Shown piece by piece: positions 1 through 7,207 of a stretch of 12,215 nt of DNA (within the stretch, counting starts at the first letter, position 1; the number at the start of each line of letters is the position of its first letter). Source of the DNA: Methylomonas sp. GTDB lineage: Bacteria > Pseudomonadota > Gammaproteobacteria > Methylococcales > Methylomonadaceae. A program made the translations under genes and the position numbers. Location of the stretch: the NCBI GenBank assembly GCA_026990815.1, contig JALXCS010000321.1:1-12215 (forward strand), written 5' to 3'. The notes under the pieces were generated by a model, which worked only from the letters and a program-made list of their open reading frames with translations, had not been told where the DNA came from and made no database searches.

Positions 1-9
1 TAATTGAAT

Positions 10-117
10 TTAGCTTTCCGGCGTATTCGTAACTAGCTGATAAATATTAATAATAAAGGTTGCGATAGCAGTTAAAACATACAATGTTCCCTCTTCTACC
101 AAAACTGGCATAACCAT
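10..117 (-). CDS. possible small single-span membrane protein (35 aa)
   Basis: This is a short open frame divergent from the protease, and I do not recognise it as any known family. The chosen ATG (115-117) is preceded by GGAAAGAG at 120-127, a good Shine-Dalgarno match with suitable spacing. An in-frame ATG at 127-129 would add four residues but has no such site upstream. Residues about 11-29 form one hydrophobic stretch with few charges, which suggests a membrane segment. A short acidic patch (Glu-Glu) precedes it and a polar tail follows. It is far shorter than usual gene-calling limits and could be chance in AT-rich DNA. The ribosome site plus hydrophobic segment is the only support. Confidence 0.3.
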   Translation of the reverse strand: MVMPVLVEEGTLYVLTAIATFIINIYQLVTNTPES

Positions 118-200
118 TGCTCTTTCCATAACAAACGAGAAATGATTAGTTACCCGATTATTTCATACCGACAAATTTTATATATATTATGGAACAGACG

Positions 201-3017
201 ATGAAAAGCCACTTTAAATTAAAACTATTAGTTTCTTGCATGCTTTCCACAACAGTTCTGATTGGTGCAAATCAATCTGGCATGTTTGGTGGAGATAAGC
301 AATTGACAACGGCAAAAAAGCCGGAACAAAATAGCAGTTCTCAATTGGCAAAAGTGACATCGGCAACAAAGTCAGCAGTGAGCAATGCAGAACAACCCAA
401 AATAATATTTGATAACGCTGCACAATCTGTAGTCAGTCAGTCAGTCACAGCCAAAATAAGCTCAAGCCATCGTGCGATGATGGCTTCAAGGCAGTTGCGG
501 AAAGCAAATCCACAGGTGCATGGTGGTAAAGCAGTTGTCGCCCAAAACCAATCAGACGGAATCGATCAGGTAGTAGAGGTTCAGCCTTATCAGAAAAAAA
601 TAAGTCCGAAGCTCAGTCAAATTATTGATACACATAAGCTGGCAAAAGGTTCAGCAAATGAGCAAGCGACTGTTGACGTTATCGTGCAATTTAACAAAAT
701 ATCTGATGATCTGGCTAAAAAATTAGCTAAATCGGTGAAGGGTGAAATTAATCAATCATTCGATAATTTTCCTATCCAGGCGGTTAGTGTTCCGGTTGAA
801 ATGATTGAAACCTTGGCGCAATCCAAGAGTGTTAATTTTATTTCGCTGGATTCGCCGGTCGTCAGTTTAGCCAATTCCTGGACTAAAACAGCAAGACTTC
901 CGGATCTTGGCTCGGGCAGTTTTGTATCACCGGCATCCAATGTTGCTGTTGCGGTATTGGATTCAGGTGTCGAGCAACGTAACGATATTAATCTTGCTAT
1001 GCAGGTAGATATTGTAACTCCTGAATCGAATTCAGTATTTCGTGATGACTTTAATAGTGCCAACTGGAATGGTGATGATGGTAATACCCAGTGGAATGGT
1101 AATTGGGTTGAAAATGATGTTGAAGGAAATGGTCCAAATTCAGGTAATGTGACTATCGAAAATAGTGCTTTGGTATTGGATGATTACCCTGATACAGGAA
1201 CTCAACCCAGTGCAATGCGGGCAATGGATTTATCGCAGGCAAGCTCAGCAACTCTCAATTTTGATTTCCATACTGGATCGGGTATGGATGAGGATGATCA
1301 GGTTGCCCTTGATATTTCAACTGATGGGGGAAATAGCTTTACTACTTTAGATATTTTTGATGATATGGAAGGTGCTGTTAACGGTTCAAAAAGCTACGAT
1401 ATTTCTTCTTTTCTATCCGACAACACAGTGATTCGGTTCCGTGTAACTAATAAATATGGGTATAAAAATGAATATTTTGCTGTTGATTCAATTCAGGTTA
1501 AAACGGGCGCTGAGGCAATAGATCCTTATGGACACGGTACTCATGTTGCTGGCATTATCGGCGCTGACTCAGTTGTCAACAAATATGATGGTGTAGCGCC
1601 GGGTACAGGTGTTTATTCGGTTCGTGTCTTAGATGACAATGGTCAGGGTTTTACTTCTGATGTCATTGCTGGTCTGGACTGGGTGCTGGAAAATGCAGAG
1701 AAACACAATATTCGAGTGGTCAATTTATCATTAGGTAAAGCCATTGAGGAAAGCGCAGCAACTGATCCATTGGTACAAGCCGTTGAAAAACTCTGGGATG
1801 CCGGCATAGTCGTGATTGCATCGGCAGGAAATTATGGGCGTGATGGTTTGGCTACAATTACCAGTCCCGGCAATTCTCCAAAAATTATTACCGTTGGTTC
1901 ATTAACAGATAAAGGTACAGCAGCTTTTGATGATGATTTTCCTTCCACTTATTCTTCACAAGGCCCGACTTTAATCGATCACTATTTGAAACCGGACTTG
2001 ATTGCCCCAGGCAATCGTTTGATATCAGCCGTTTCTACTCATGCTAAATTAAAAGATATATTACCTTCGCGTATTGTAGACGAAGAATATATGGAATTGT
2101 CGGGTACCAGTATGGCAGCAGCAATGGTTTCTGGTACTGCGGCTTTGATGCTCTCAAAAGATTCAACATTAACACCTGACACCGTGAAAGCACGCTTGAT
2201 GCGCTCGGCTCGTAAAATTATTGGTGATGCGACAAAGCGGGGTGCTGGTGTGCTGGATATTACTTCGGCCTTACAGCAAACTGGAAAAATCAATGTCAAT
2301 CCATTTGATAAATGGCGGGTTGGTGGTCCTTCAATTAAGGCTGATAAAGGCTCTGCAAAATTTGCAATTGATAGTGGTGTCAGTAGTAATTCTGTTGCCA
2401 TGACGGCAGGTACAGTTTTTACAGCATCAGTTCGTTACAAAGCAGCTGGAAATCCTGACTGGGTAGGTTTTGGTGTTGATTACTACGACAGTAATTGGAA
2501 CTATATTGGATCAGGCGATATGAACTTGTCGACCAATGCCAATGAATGGACCAATATTTCGCAAAAATTGACTGCACCAAAAAATACTGCTTATGCAGCA
2601 CTTTGGGCTTGGGTATGGGATGGAGGCAACGATTCAGAAAAAGCAGCTTATTTTGATGATTTCAAATTGGTTATTGATTGTACTAGCAACAGCCAGAACT
2701 GCGGAACTAACCAAATCTTAAATGGCTCATTCACGGGTACCCAGGCATTATCGCCAGCGATGAGCCTTGCCGATGATGGCCAGACTGTATTAGTTCAAGA
2801 GACCCAGAAATTATGGGGTGATCAACAATGGAGTGCCAGCTATTTATGGTCTGACAGCTATCTTTGGAGTGATAGTTACTTGTGGAGCGACAGCTATTTT
2901 TGGAGTGATAGTTACCTGTGGAGCGATAGTTACTTGTGGAGTGATGCCGTACAAAATGATGATTCACTGTTTAATTCACAAAGTCAAAGCATTATGTTGA
3001 ATGATGATTCGAACTAA
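201..3017 (+). CDS. secreted subtilisin-like serine protease (S8 family) with inserted beta domain and C-terminal Trp repeats
   Basis: Probable exported endopeptidase of the S8 family, 938 residues from ATG 201. I prefer this start because GGA at 191-193 gives a weak ribosome site and the protein then opens with Met-Lys and a hydrophobic signal segment (to about residue 23). An in-frame ATG at 189 has no ribosome site. Residues about 155-225 resemble an I9-type inhibitor propeptide. The catalytic set is complete: Asp254 (VLDSG), His445 (GHGTHVAG), oxyanion Asn544 (SAGN) and Ser637 (GTSMAA). Asp and His are 191 residues apart, against about 32 in subtilisin; residues about 278-436 form an insert rich in Asp, Gly and beta strands, like a lectin or jelly-roll domain. 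A second beta-rich domain (about 700-828) ends in a closely spaced Cys pair. Seven tryptophans six residues apart follow (877-915). The substrate cannot be read from sequence. The family call is firm; the accessory domain identities are inferred. Confidence 0.95.
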   Translation: MKSHFKLKLLVSCMLSTTVLIGANQSGMFGGDKQLTTAKKPEQNSSSQLAKVTSATKSAVSNAEQPKIIFDNAAQSVVSQSVTAKISSSHRAMMASRQLRKANPQVHGGKAVVAQNQSDGIDQVVEVQPYQKKISPKLSQIIDTHKLAKGSANEQATVDVIVQFNKISDDLAKKLAKSVKGEINQSFDNFPIQAVSVPVEMIETLAQSKSVNFISLDSPVVSLANSWTKTARLPDLGSGSFVSPASNVAVAVLDSGVEQRNDINLAMQVDIVTPESNSVFRDDFNSANWNGDDGNTQWNGNWVENDVEGNGPNSGNVTIENSALVLDDYPDTGTQPSAMRAMDLSQASSATLNFDFHTGSGMDEDDQVALDISTDGGNSFTTLDIFDDMEGAVNGSKSYDISSFLSDNTVIRFRVTNKYGYKNEYFAVDSIQVKTGAEAIDPYGHGTHVAGIIGADSVVNKYDGVAPGTGVYSVRVLDDNGQGFTSDVIAGLDWVLENAEKHNIRVVNLSLGKAIEESAATDPLVQAVEKLWDAGIVVIASAGNYGRDGLATITSPGNSPKIITVGSLTDKGTAAFDDDFPSTYSSQGPTLIDHYLKPDLIAPGNRLISAVSTHAKLKDILPSRIVDEEYMELSGTSMAAAMVSGTAALMLSKDSTLTPDTVKARLMRSARKIIGDATKRGAGVLDITSALQQTGKINVNPFDKWRVGGPSIKADKGSAKFAIDSGVSSNSVAMTAGTVFTASVRYKAAGNPDWVGFGVDYYDSNWNYIGSGDMNLSTNANEWTNISQKLTAPKNTAYAALWAWVWDGGNDSEKAAYFDDFKLVIDCTSNSQNCGTNQILNGSFTGTQALSPAMSLADDGQTVLVQETQKLWGDQQWSASYLWSDSYLWSDSYLWSDSYFWSDSYLWSDSYLWSDAVQNDDSLFNSQSQSIMLNDDSN
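2829..2945 (+). repeat. in-frame 18-nt tandem repeat coding a W-S-D-S-Y-L hexapeptide
   Basis: Tryptophan codons fall exactly every 18 nt at 2829, 2847, 2865, 2883, 2901, 2919 and 2937, giving six complete W-S-x-S-Y-x units and a partial seventh. The protein repeat is almost perfect (one Asp to Ala, one Leu to Phe). The DNA is less so: Ser, Asp, Tyr and Leu codons vary between units. That suggests selection on the peptide rather than very recent DNA duplication. The strict aromatic spacing would suit a repetitive beta structure or a surface-anchoring or binding tail. From memory, comparable short Trp-Ser/Gly-Asp repeats end some other bacterial S8 proteases; their role is not known to me. Confidence 0.93.
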
Positions 3018-3079
3018 GCATGGCTGAATTTTCGAAGAATTAAATAGCAACTCTTTAGAATCAAGAACAGGATACACCA

Positions 3080-4072
3080 ATGGCTGCAAAACAAAGAGAA
3101 TTTCAAAACCTGATTGCTCCAGCTTTCAGTGGCTCACCTAAAAAAAGTACTGATCACGGCAAGATTAAGCATAATAATGTGATTAATTTTGCCAAAGCAA
3201 AAAGCCAGAAATCTGTAACCAAAGCTTTTCAAACTGAAACTAAAGAAAATATCGACAGTGCTTTAAACATCGTTACTGAAAAACAACAAGCTGAGGATCA
3301 GCAAGACAATGACATGGTCGAGCAATTAAAGGAAGCGCTTGAACATGACCGGTTTATTTTGCATTACCAACCACAATACAGTACCGATAACCAAAGCATT
3401 GTAGGTATGGAAGCTTTAGTAAGAATGCGAACACCACAAGGTGAGATGGTCAGTCCTGATTTATTTATCCCGATGGCTGAACAGCAGGGTTTGATTATTT
3501 CAATTGGCAACTGGGTAATTCAGGAAGCCTGTCAGCAAATTCGCCGTTGGCAGGATGCCGGATTGCAAACCGTTCGGATGGCAATTAATGTATCGCCAAA
3601 ACAATTAACGGACAATAGCATTATTGAAGTGATTTCTCGGGCTGTGACTGAAGCTGGCATCCAGTTTTCTGACCTGGAGCTGGAAATTACCGAACAAAGT
3701 ATCATTGAAAATATGAAAGTTACCGTTAAGGTGCTGACTGAATTAAGTATTAAAGGCGTAAGAATAGCGCTTGATGATTTTGGTACGGGGTATTCAGTAT
3801 TATCTTACTTGAATCAATTGCCAATAGATGTGATTAAAATAGATCGCTCTTTTATCATTGATACTTCGACAGATGAAAAAGCAAGATTGGTAATGCAGGG
3901 CATTGTCAATATCGCCAAATCACTGGATATGGAAGTCGTTGCTGAGGGTGTAGAAACAGAGCAACAACAGCAATTTATTACAGCCATTGGCTGCGACATC
4001 GGCCAGGGTTTTGGTTTTGCTCGCCCCGCAGATGCAAAAAGCATAGAGAGAGCATGGCTTGCAATTGGTTGA
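3080..4072 (+). CDS. EAL-domain cyclic-di-GMP phosphodiesterase
   Basis: A 330-residue protein predicted to hydrolyse cyclic di-GMP to linear pGpG in the cytoplasm. The EAL domain fills residues about 82-328, and all metal-binding and catalytic residues of the family are visible: Glu111 of the EAL signature, Asn170 (INVSP), Glu202 (LEITE), Asp232-Asp233 in loop 6 (DDFGTGYS), Lys253 (IKIDRSF), Glu289 (AEGVE) and Gln309. An active enzyme is therefore expected. Residues 1-80 are polar, Lys/Gln-rich and show no PAS, GAF, receiver, GGDEF or membrane segment, so the input signal is unclear. ATG 3080 follows AGGA at 3069-3072 with 7 nt spacing. It lies 62 bp after the protease on the same strand with no evident terminator between, so co-transcription is possible. 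Confidence 0.96.
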   Translation: MAAKQREFQNLIAPAFSGSPKKSTDHGKIKHNNVINFAKAKSQKSVTKAFQTETKENIDSALNIVTEKQQAEDQQDNDMVEQLKEALEHDRFILHYQPQYSTDNQSIVGMEALVRMRTPQGEMVSPDLFIPMAEQQGLIISIGNWVIQEACQQIRRWQDAGLQTVRMAINVSPKQLTDNSIIEVISRAVTEAGIQFSDLELEITEQSIIENMKVTVKVLTELSIKGVRIALDDFGTGYSVLSYLNQLPIDVIKIDRSFIIDTSTDEKARLVMQGIVNIAKSLDMEVVAEGVETEQQQQFITAIGCDIGQGFGFARPADAKSIERAWLAIG

Positions 4073-4092
4073 GAAAAATTATTTAGATTTGT

Positions 4093-4131
4093 GTGGGAGG
4101 GGGTTATAATCCCTCCTGCCAAGATTTTTTT
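4093..4131 (+). terminator. rho-independent terminator between convergent blocks
   Basis: GGAGGG (4096-4101) pairs with CCCTCC (4111-4116) around a 9-nt loop. The stem can extend to 4093/4119 with G-U pairs. A run of seven T follows at 4125-4131, a few bases past the stem. It lies 20 nt after the EAL stop and fits termination of the plus-strand block. The T run touches the stop codon of the convergent cbiH-cbiJ gene at 4130. Read on the minus strand, the same hairpin is followed by an AT-rich stretch with only a short T run, so it may work weakly in both directions. Confidence 0.65.
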
Positions 4132-5677
4132 AAGAAGGAATATTAATCAGCAATAATTGTTGTCTGATTGTTTGATAGTTGCTACAGATAACTGGATAAT
4201 CCATTCGCGGTCTTTGGATTACCAAAAAAGGGATATTCAGCTCTTTCGCAGCGTCCTGTTTGGCATCAAAACCACCAGCAGTGCCTGAGTCTTTTGAGAT
4301 GATACAATCTATTCCCCAGTTACGCCATAAGGTCATATTAAATTCTTTTGTGAATGGTCCTTGCATGGCACATAAGTGATTTTGCGGGATACCTGCATTT
4401 AATGCGCGTTGAACAAATTCTGGTTCTGCGGTAATTCTGGAAAACCATTGTATTTTGTTTGTTCCTGGAATTTGCATAATTGCATCCAGGTCTTTATAGC
4501 CAATACCAAGAAAAATACGTTTCCCGATACTCATTGCATGTCCGGCTGCTTCAATGGGTGTTGAGAAAATACTTGTCGATTTTTCGTCAAGTTCAGTGTT
4601 GCGTTCAAAGCGAATATATGGAGTACCAAGTTCTGCCGACAATTCAATAAGCTGATTTGAGATTACATCTGCATAAGGATGAGTCGCGTCAATAATTGCC
4701 CTGGCACGGTAATCCCTTAAGGCTTTTCTGCGGGCTTCAATACCGGATGGGCCATTCCAAATACATGCATGAGGACATTTCTGTTTTGCTAAATTGGCAC
4801 CATGTTTGGTCGCAGTTGAGATAATGATCTGATAACCAGCATTAGATAAATTTAAGGCTAGTTCATTCCCATCGCTAGTACCAGTAAAAACCCAGAGTGC
4901 ACCACTGGGTAAAGGGTGTTCAGCGGTATTGCAGCACGGCAATTGCCAATCATTATATCCGCGAGGAGTGAAAATATAGTTACCTTTTCGTTGTGTAAAA
5001 CGATTGCCAATAACAATGGAAGTCAGCATATCAAATTTGAGATTGGCCAATTCACCTAATTGATAAATATCTACTTTTTGTCCTGGTCGGTAAGCATTTT
5101 TTACAACACCACAAAAGGTATCCGGTGATTTGTGTTCAAGCATAATTTGTAGAATTTTATAGATACCTTCATGACGATCAGTACTTTGCACGTTATACAT
5201 GACACAGCTGAGATCCGCTGCAGCAATATGGATGGCGCGTTGTTCAATCCAGTCCCAGGGACACAATAAATCAGATAAGCTGAGTGTAGCAAAATCATGG
5301 GATAATGGTGATCCAAGTAATGAAGCGCAGGCGTTGGCTGAGGTAATGCCCGGGATGACATTGACTGCAAATGTATCGGTATCTTGTAACTCTTCAAAAG
5401 CTAAAGCTGCCATGGCATAAATACCAACATCACCACTGGAAATCAAGGCAACCCTGGCGCCTTGTCTAGCTTTTTCTATTGCCAGCAATGCGCGTTGTTT
5501 TTCCTGGGTGAGAGGCGGAGTATATATTTGCTTATTTTTTATCCACGGCTCTATCCACCTCAAGTACAATTCATAAGCGATGATAATATCACTGTCTTTT
5601 AATGCTACTTCAGCACGAGGAATGATTAAATCAGCAAATCCAGGTCCTACTGATACTAGGTTCAATATGCCTGCCAC
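4130..5677 (-). CDS. cbiHJ: CbiH-CbiJ fusion: precorrin-3B C17-methyltransferase / precorrin-6A reductase
   Basis: A two-domain cobalamin enzyme, 515 residues from GTG 5677. Residues 1-240 are a tetrapyrrole methylase of the CbiH/CobJ type (C17 methylation with ring contraction): GPG 11-13, SSGD 80-83, PGITS 109-113. Residues about 259-511 are the NAD(P)H-dependent CbiJ/CobK reductase of cobalt-precorrin-6A: nucleotide-binding FTGTSDG near 264-270, then DATHPYA 330-336, GPFTKE 440-445 and KDSGTAGG 462-469. Both halves look complete, and no iron-sulfur domain is attached to the methylase. The start is uncertain. GTG 5677 has GGAAGAG just upstream (5681-5687). TTG 5689 would add four residues, and TTG 5665 overlaps the cbiG stop as TTGA. 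It is the last gene of the operon, overlaps cbiG, and ends at the convergent terminator. Confidence 0.94.
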   Translation of the reverse strand: MAGILNLVSVGPGFADLIIPRAEVALKDSDIIIAYELYLRWIEPWIKNKQIYTPPLTQEKQRALLAIEKARQGARVALISSGDVGIYAMAALAFEELQDTDTFAVNVIPGITSANACASLLGSPLSHDFATLSLSDLLCPWDWIEQRAIHIAAADLSCVMYNVQSTDRHEGIYKILQIMLEHKSPDTFCGVVKNAYRPGQKVDIYQLGELANLKFDMLTSIVIGNRFTQRKGNYIFTPRGYNDWQLPCCNTAEHPLPSGALWVFTGTSDGNELALNLSNAGYQIIISTATKHGANLAKQKCPHACIWNGPSGIEARRKALRDYRARAIIDATHPYADVISNQLIELSAELGTPYIRFERNTELDEKSTSIFSTPIEAAGHAMSIGKRIFLGIGYKDLDAIMQIPGTNKIQWFSRITAEPEFVQRALNAGIPQNHLCAMQGPFTKEFNMTLWRNWGIDCIISKDSGTAGGFDAKQDAAKELNIPFLVIQRPRMDYPVICSNYQTIRQQLLLINIPS

Positions 5678-6432
5678 TGGCTCTTCCAATCAATGTCTTC
5701 TACTACAGCAACCGCAACACCATTCAGTGTGGTTTTTGGAATGATCAGGGTTCCTCGGCTGCTGGCTACTAATGCGCAAGGTTCACAAACACCATCCAGA
5801 CCAATATTTTGTTGTACCCAATTTGATGATTGAGTTACCCATTGACGTGAAGCAATGGTTTTACTTTGCAGGATACGTAGAGGAATATGCTTGCGCCTAC
5901 AAAATTCAATTAGACCAGGTTCTCTAGATTTTAGATCAATAGTTACAATTTCACGTATTTGATCTAACGTCACTTCGCTCAGAGCATGTGAAACAGCAGC
6001 ATCAATTGCTTGAGCAGAGACATTTTTTCTGCAACCGATACCTAATACATAAGGCTTAAGCGCTTCGCTGGCAGTGCTGATAACAGGGACAGCACCAACT
6101 ACATTTGCAACCTGATAAGCAAGATCATTGGCGCCGGCCTCATGTCCGCCTAACAGGGATGTAGCGAAACGGGCGGCTTCATCCAGCATCACAACTGCAG
6201 GGTCAGAATTTTTATCCTGCATCAGGCCATTCAAGAATCTTACAGCTATTCCGGTTGTTGCCAACATTATCCAGCGACTATGAGAATGAAAAACCGAAGC
6301 AAACCGGTCGGCCTGACTTTTTTCATTTTTTGAGTCGGGAGGATAAATTTTGGCATTCAATCGTTCGCATAACAGATTAGCCAATTCGTTACTGCTGTTC
6401 CGTACTTGCCAGATGGCCAAAGGCTCATTCAT
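5662..6432 (-). CDS. cbiG: cobalt-precorrin-5A hydrolase CbiG, short form
   Basis: CbiG opens the delta-lactone of cobalt-precorrin-5A and releases the C20 unit as acetaldehyde, a step specific to the anaerobic route. The N-terminal domain shows TTGIAVR (59-65), DPAVVMLDE (77-85) and LLGGHEAGAN (93-102). The C-terminal CobE-like domain shows GIGCRKN (131-137) and GLDGVCEPCAL (211-221). At 256 residues it is roughly 90-100 shorter than typical CbiG. The N domain runs almost directly into the C domain, so the usual middle domain appears absent. I chose ATG 6430-6432, which overlaps the cbiF stop by 8 nt and starts at the normal family N-terminus. The frame stays open to 6519, but that adds 29 unrelated codons inside cbiF. 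No clear ribosome site is seen, so translation probably couples to cbiF. Confidence 0.92.
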   Translation of the reverse strand: MNEPLAIWQVRNSSNELANLLCERLNAKIYPPDSKNEKSQADRFASVFHSHSRWIMLATTGIAVRFLNGLMQDKNSDPAVVMLDEAARFATSLLGGHEAGANDLAYQVANVVGAVPVISTASEALKPYVLGIGCRKNVSAQAIDAAVSHALSEVTLDQIREIVTIDLKSREPGLIEFCRRKHIPLRILQSKTIASRQWVTQSSNWVQQNIGLDGVCEPCALVASSRGTLIIPKTTLNGVAVAVVEDIDWKSQWQAY

Positions 6433-7207
6433 GATGCGGTCTGAGAATTTTTTTTGGTACCCGAAAAATATGAGTGAAATTCTTATCATACAAACTGGAT
6501 TCAGCTTGTAATTTTTCATCTAACACAGACCCGACCAACAGCATGGTTGTCAGGTTCCAGTTATCAGCTATTGTATCCTGTAAAATGGTCTTCAAGGTGC
6601 CTTTGTAGTGTTTTTGTTCCGGCCATGTAGCACGATAAATCAATGCTACGGGGGTTGTTGCCGGGTAGTGCAAAAGTAAGTCACCAACAATTTTTTTTAG
6701 ATGGGGACCTGATAAAAAAATGCACATGGTCGCTTTGTGTTGAGCAAATTTGTCGATTGATTCCAGTTCAGGAACGGCAGAAGCACGTCCTGATACACGT
6801 GTCAGAATGATACTTTGCGATATTGCTGGTTTGGTTAATTCAGCATTTATTGCTGCGGCGGCTGCACTAAAAGATGATACGCCGGGGATGATTTCATAAT
6901 CAATGCCCATTATATCAAGGCGGTGCATTTGTTCAGCAGTTGCGCCATAGATGGCAGGATCTCCAGAATGAAGTCTCGCAACGTCGATATCGGAAAGTTT
7001 GGCGTGCTGATAACAAGCCTGCTGTTGTTCAAGGTCAAGTTTGGAAGTATCCAGTAATTCTGCATCAGATTGGCAGTGCTGCAGCATATCCTCAGGAATC
7101 AGTGAACCCGCATATAGTACCATTTTACACTTTCCGAGAATTTTTGCTCCTCGTAAGGTAATCAAATCAACCGCACCGGGTCCGGCCCCTATAAAATAAA
7201 CTTTCAT
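6425..7207 (-). CDS. cbiF: cobalt-precorrin-4 C11-methyltransferase CbiF
   Basis: A SAM-dependent methylase of the tetrapyrrole methylase family that adds the C11 methyl group after ring contraction; the aerobic counterpart is CobM. The 260 residues match the usual length. Family motifs are GAGPG (7-11), HSGDPAIYG (80-88), PGVSS (108-112), a TRxSGR segment (136-141) and a typical C-terminal LLVG strand near 223-226. ATG 7205-7207 overlaps the cbiL stop as ATGA. AAAGG lies five bases upstream, the clearest ribosome site in the operon interior. Its 3' end overlaps the cbiG start by 8 nt. The neighbouring cbiG and cbiD suggest the cobalt-containing substrate rather than the metal-free one. Confidence 0.96.
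   Translation of the reverse strand: MKVYFIGAGPGAVDLITLRGAKILGKCKMVLYAGSLIPEDMLQHCQSDAELLDTSKLDLEQQQACYQHAKLSDIDVARLHSGDPAIYGATAEQMHRLDIMGIDYEIIPGVSSFSAAAAAINAELTKPAISQSIILTRVSGRASAVPELESIDKFAQHKATMCIFLSGPHLKKIVGDLLLHYPATTPVALIYRATWPEQKHYKGTLKTILQDTIADNWNLTTMLLVGSVLDEKLQAESSLYDKNFTHIFRVPKKILRPHHE

Noticed and set aside
189..200. ATG at 189 as the protease start
   Set aside because: It adds four residues, including an acidic Glu, before the signal segment, and has no ribosome site. ATG 201 has GGA at a suitable distance and gives a normal Met-Lys signal peptide.
120..200. Promoter for the protease in the AT-rich leader
   Set aside because: TATA-like words near 178-188 lie too close to the start codon, and no matching -35 is convincing.
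201..260. Lipobox-like L-V-S-C near the protease N-terminus
   Set aside because: The Cys would be residue 13, leaving a hydrophobic core too short and Lys-interrupted for a lipoprotein signal; a standard Sec signal fits better.
431..447. Tetranucleotide AGTC repeated four times in the protease gene
   Set aside because: Four copies are too few to argue for phase variation, and the frame encodes an ordinary Ser/Gln/Val stretch.
2829..2945. Tandem 18-nt repeat as a CRISPR-like or non-coding array
   Set aside because: It is in frame, has no spacers, and shows synonymous variation consistent with a protein repeat.
3018..3079. Terminator or promoter between the protease and EAL genes
   Set aside because: Only a weak imperfect palindrome near 3028-3042 with no T run, and no clear -35/-10 pair.
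6433..6519. Extended CbiG start at 6519
   Set aside because: The 29 extra codons lie inside the well-conserved cbiF gene and do not resemble CbiG; ATG 6432 matches the family N-terminus.
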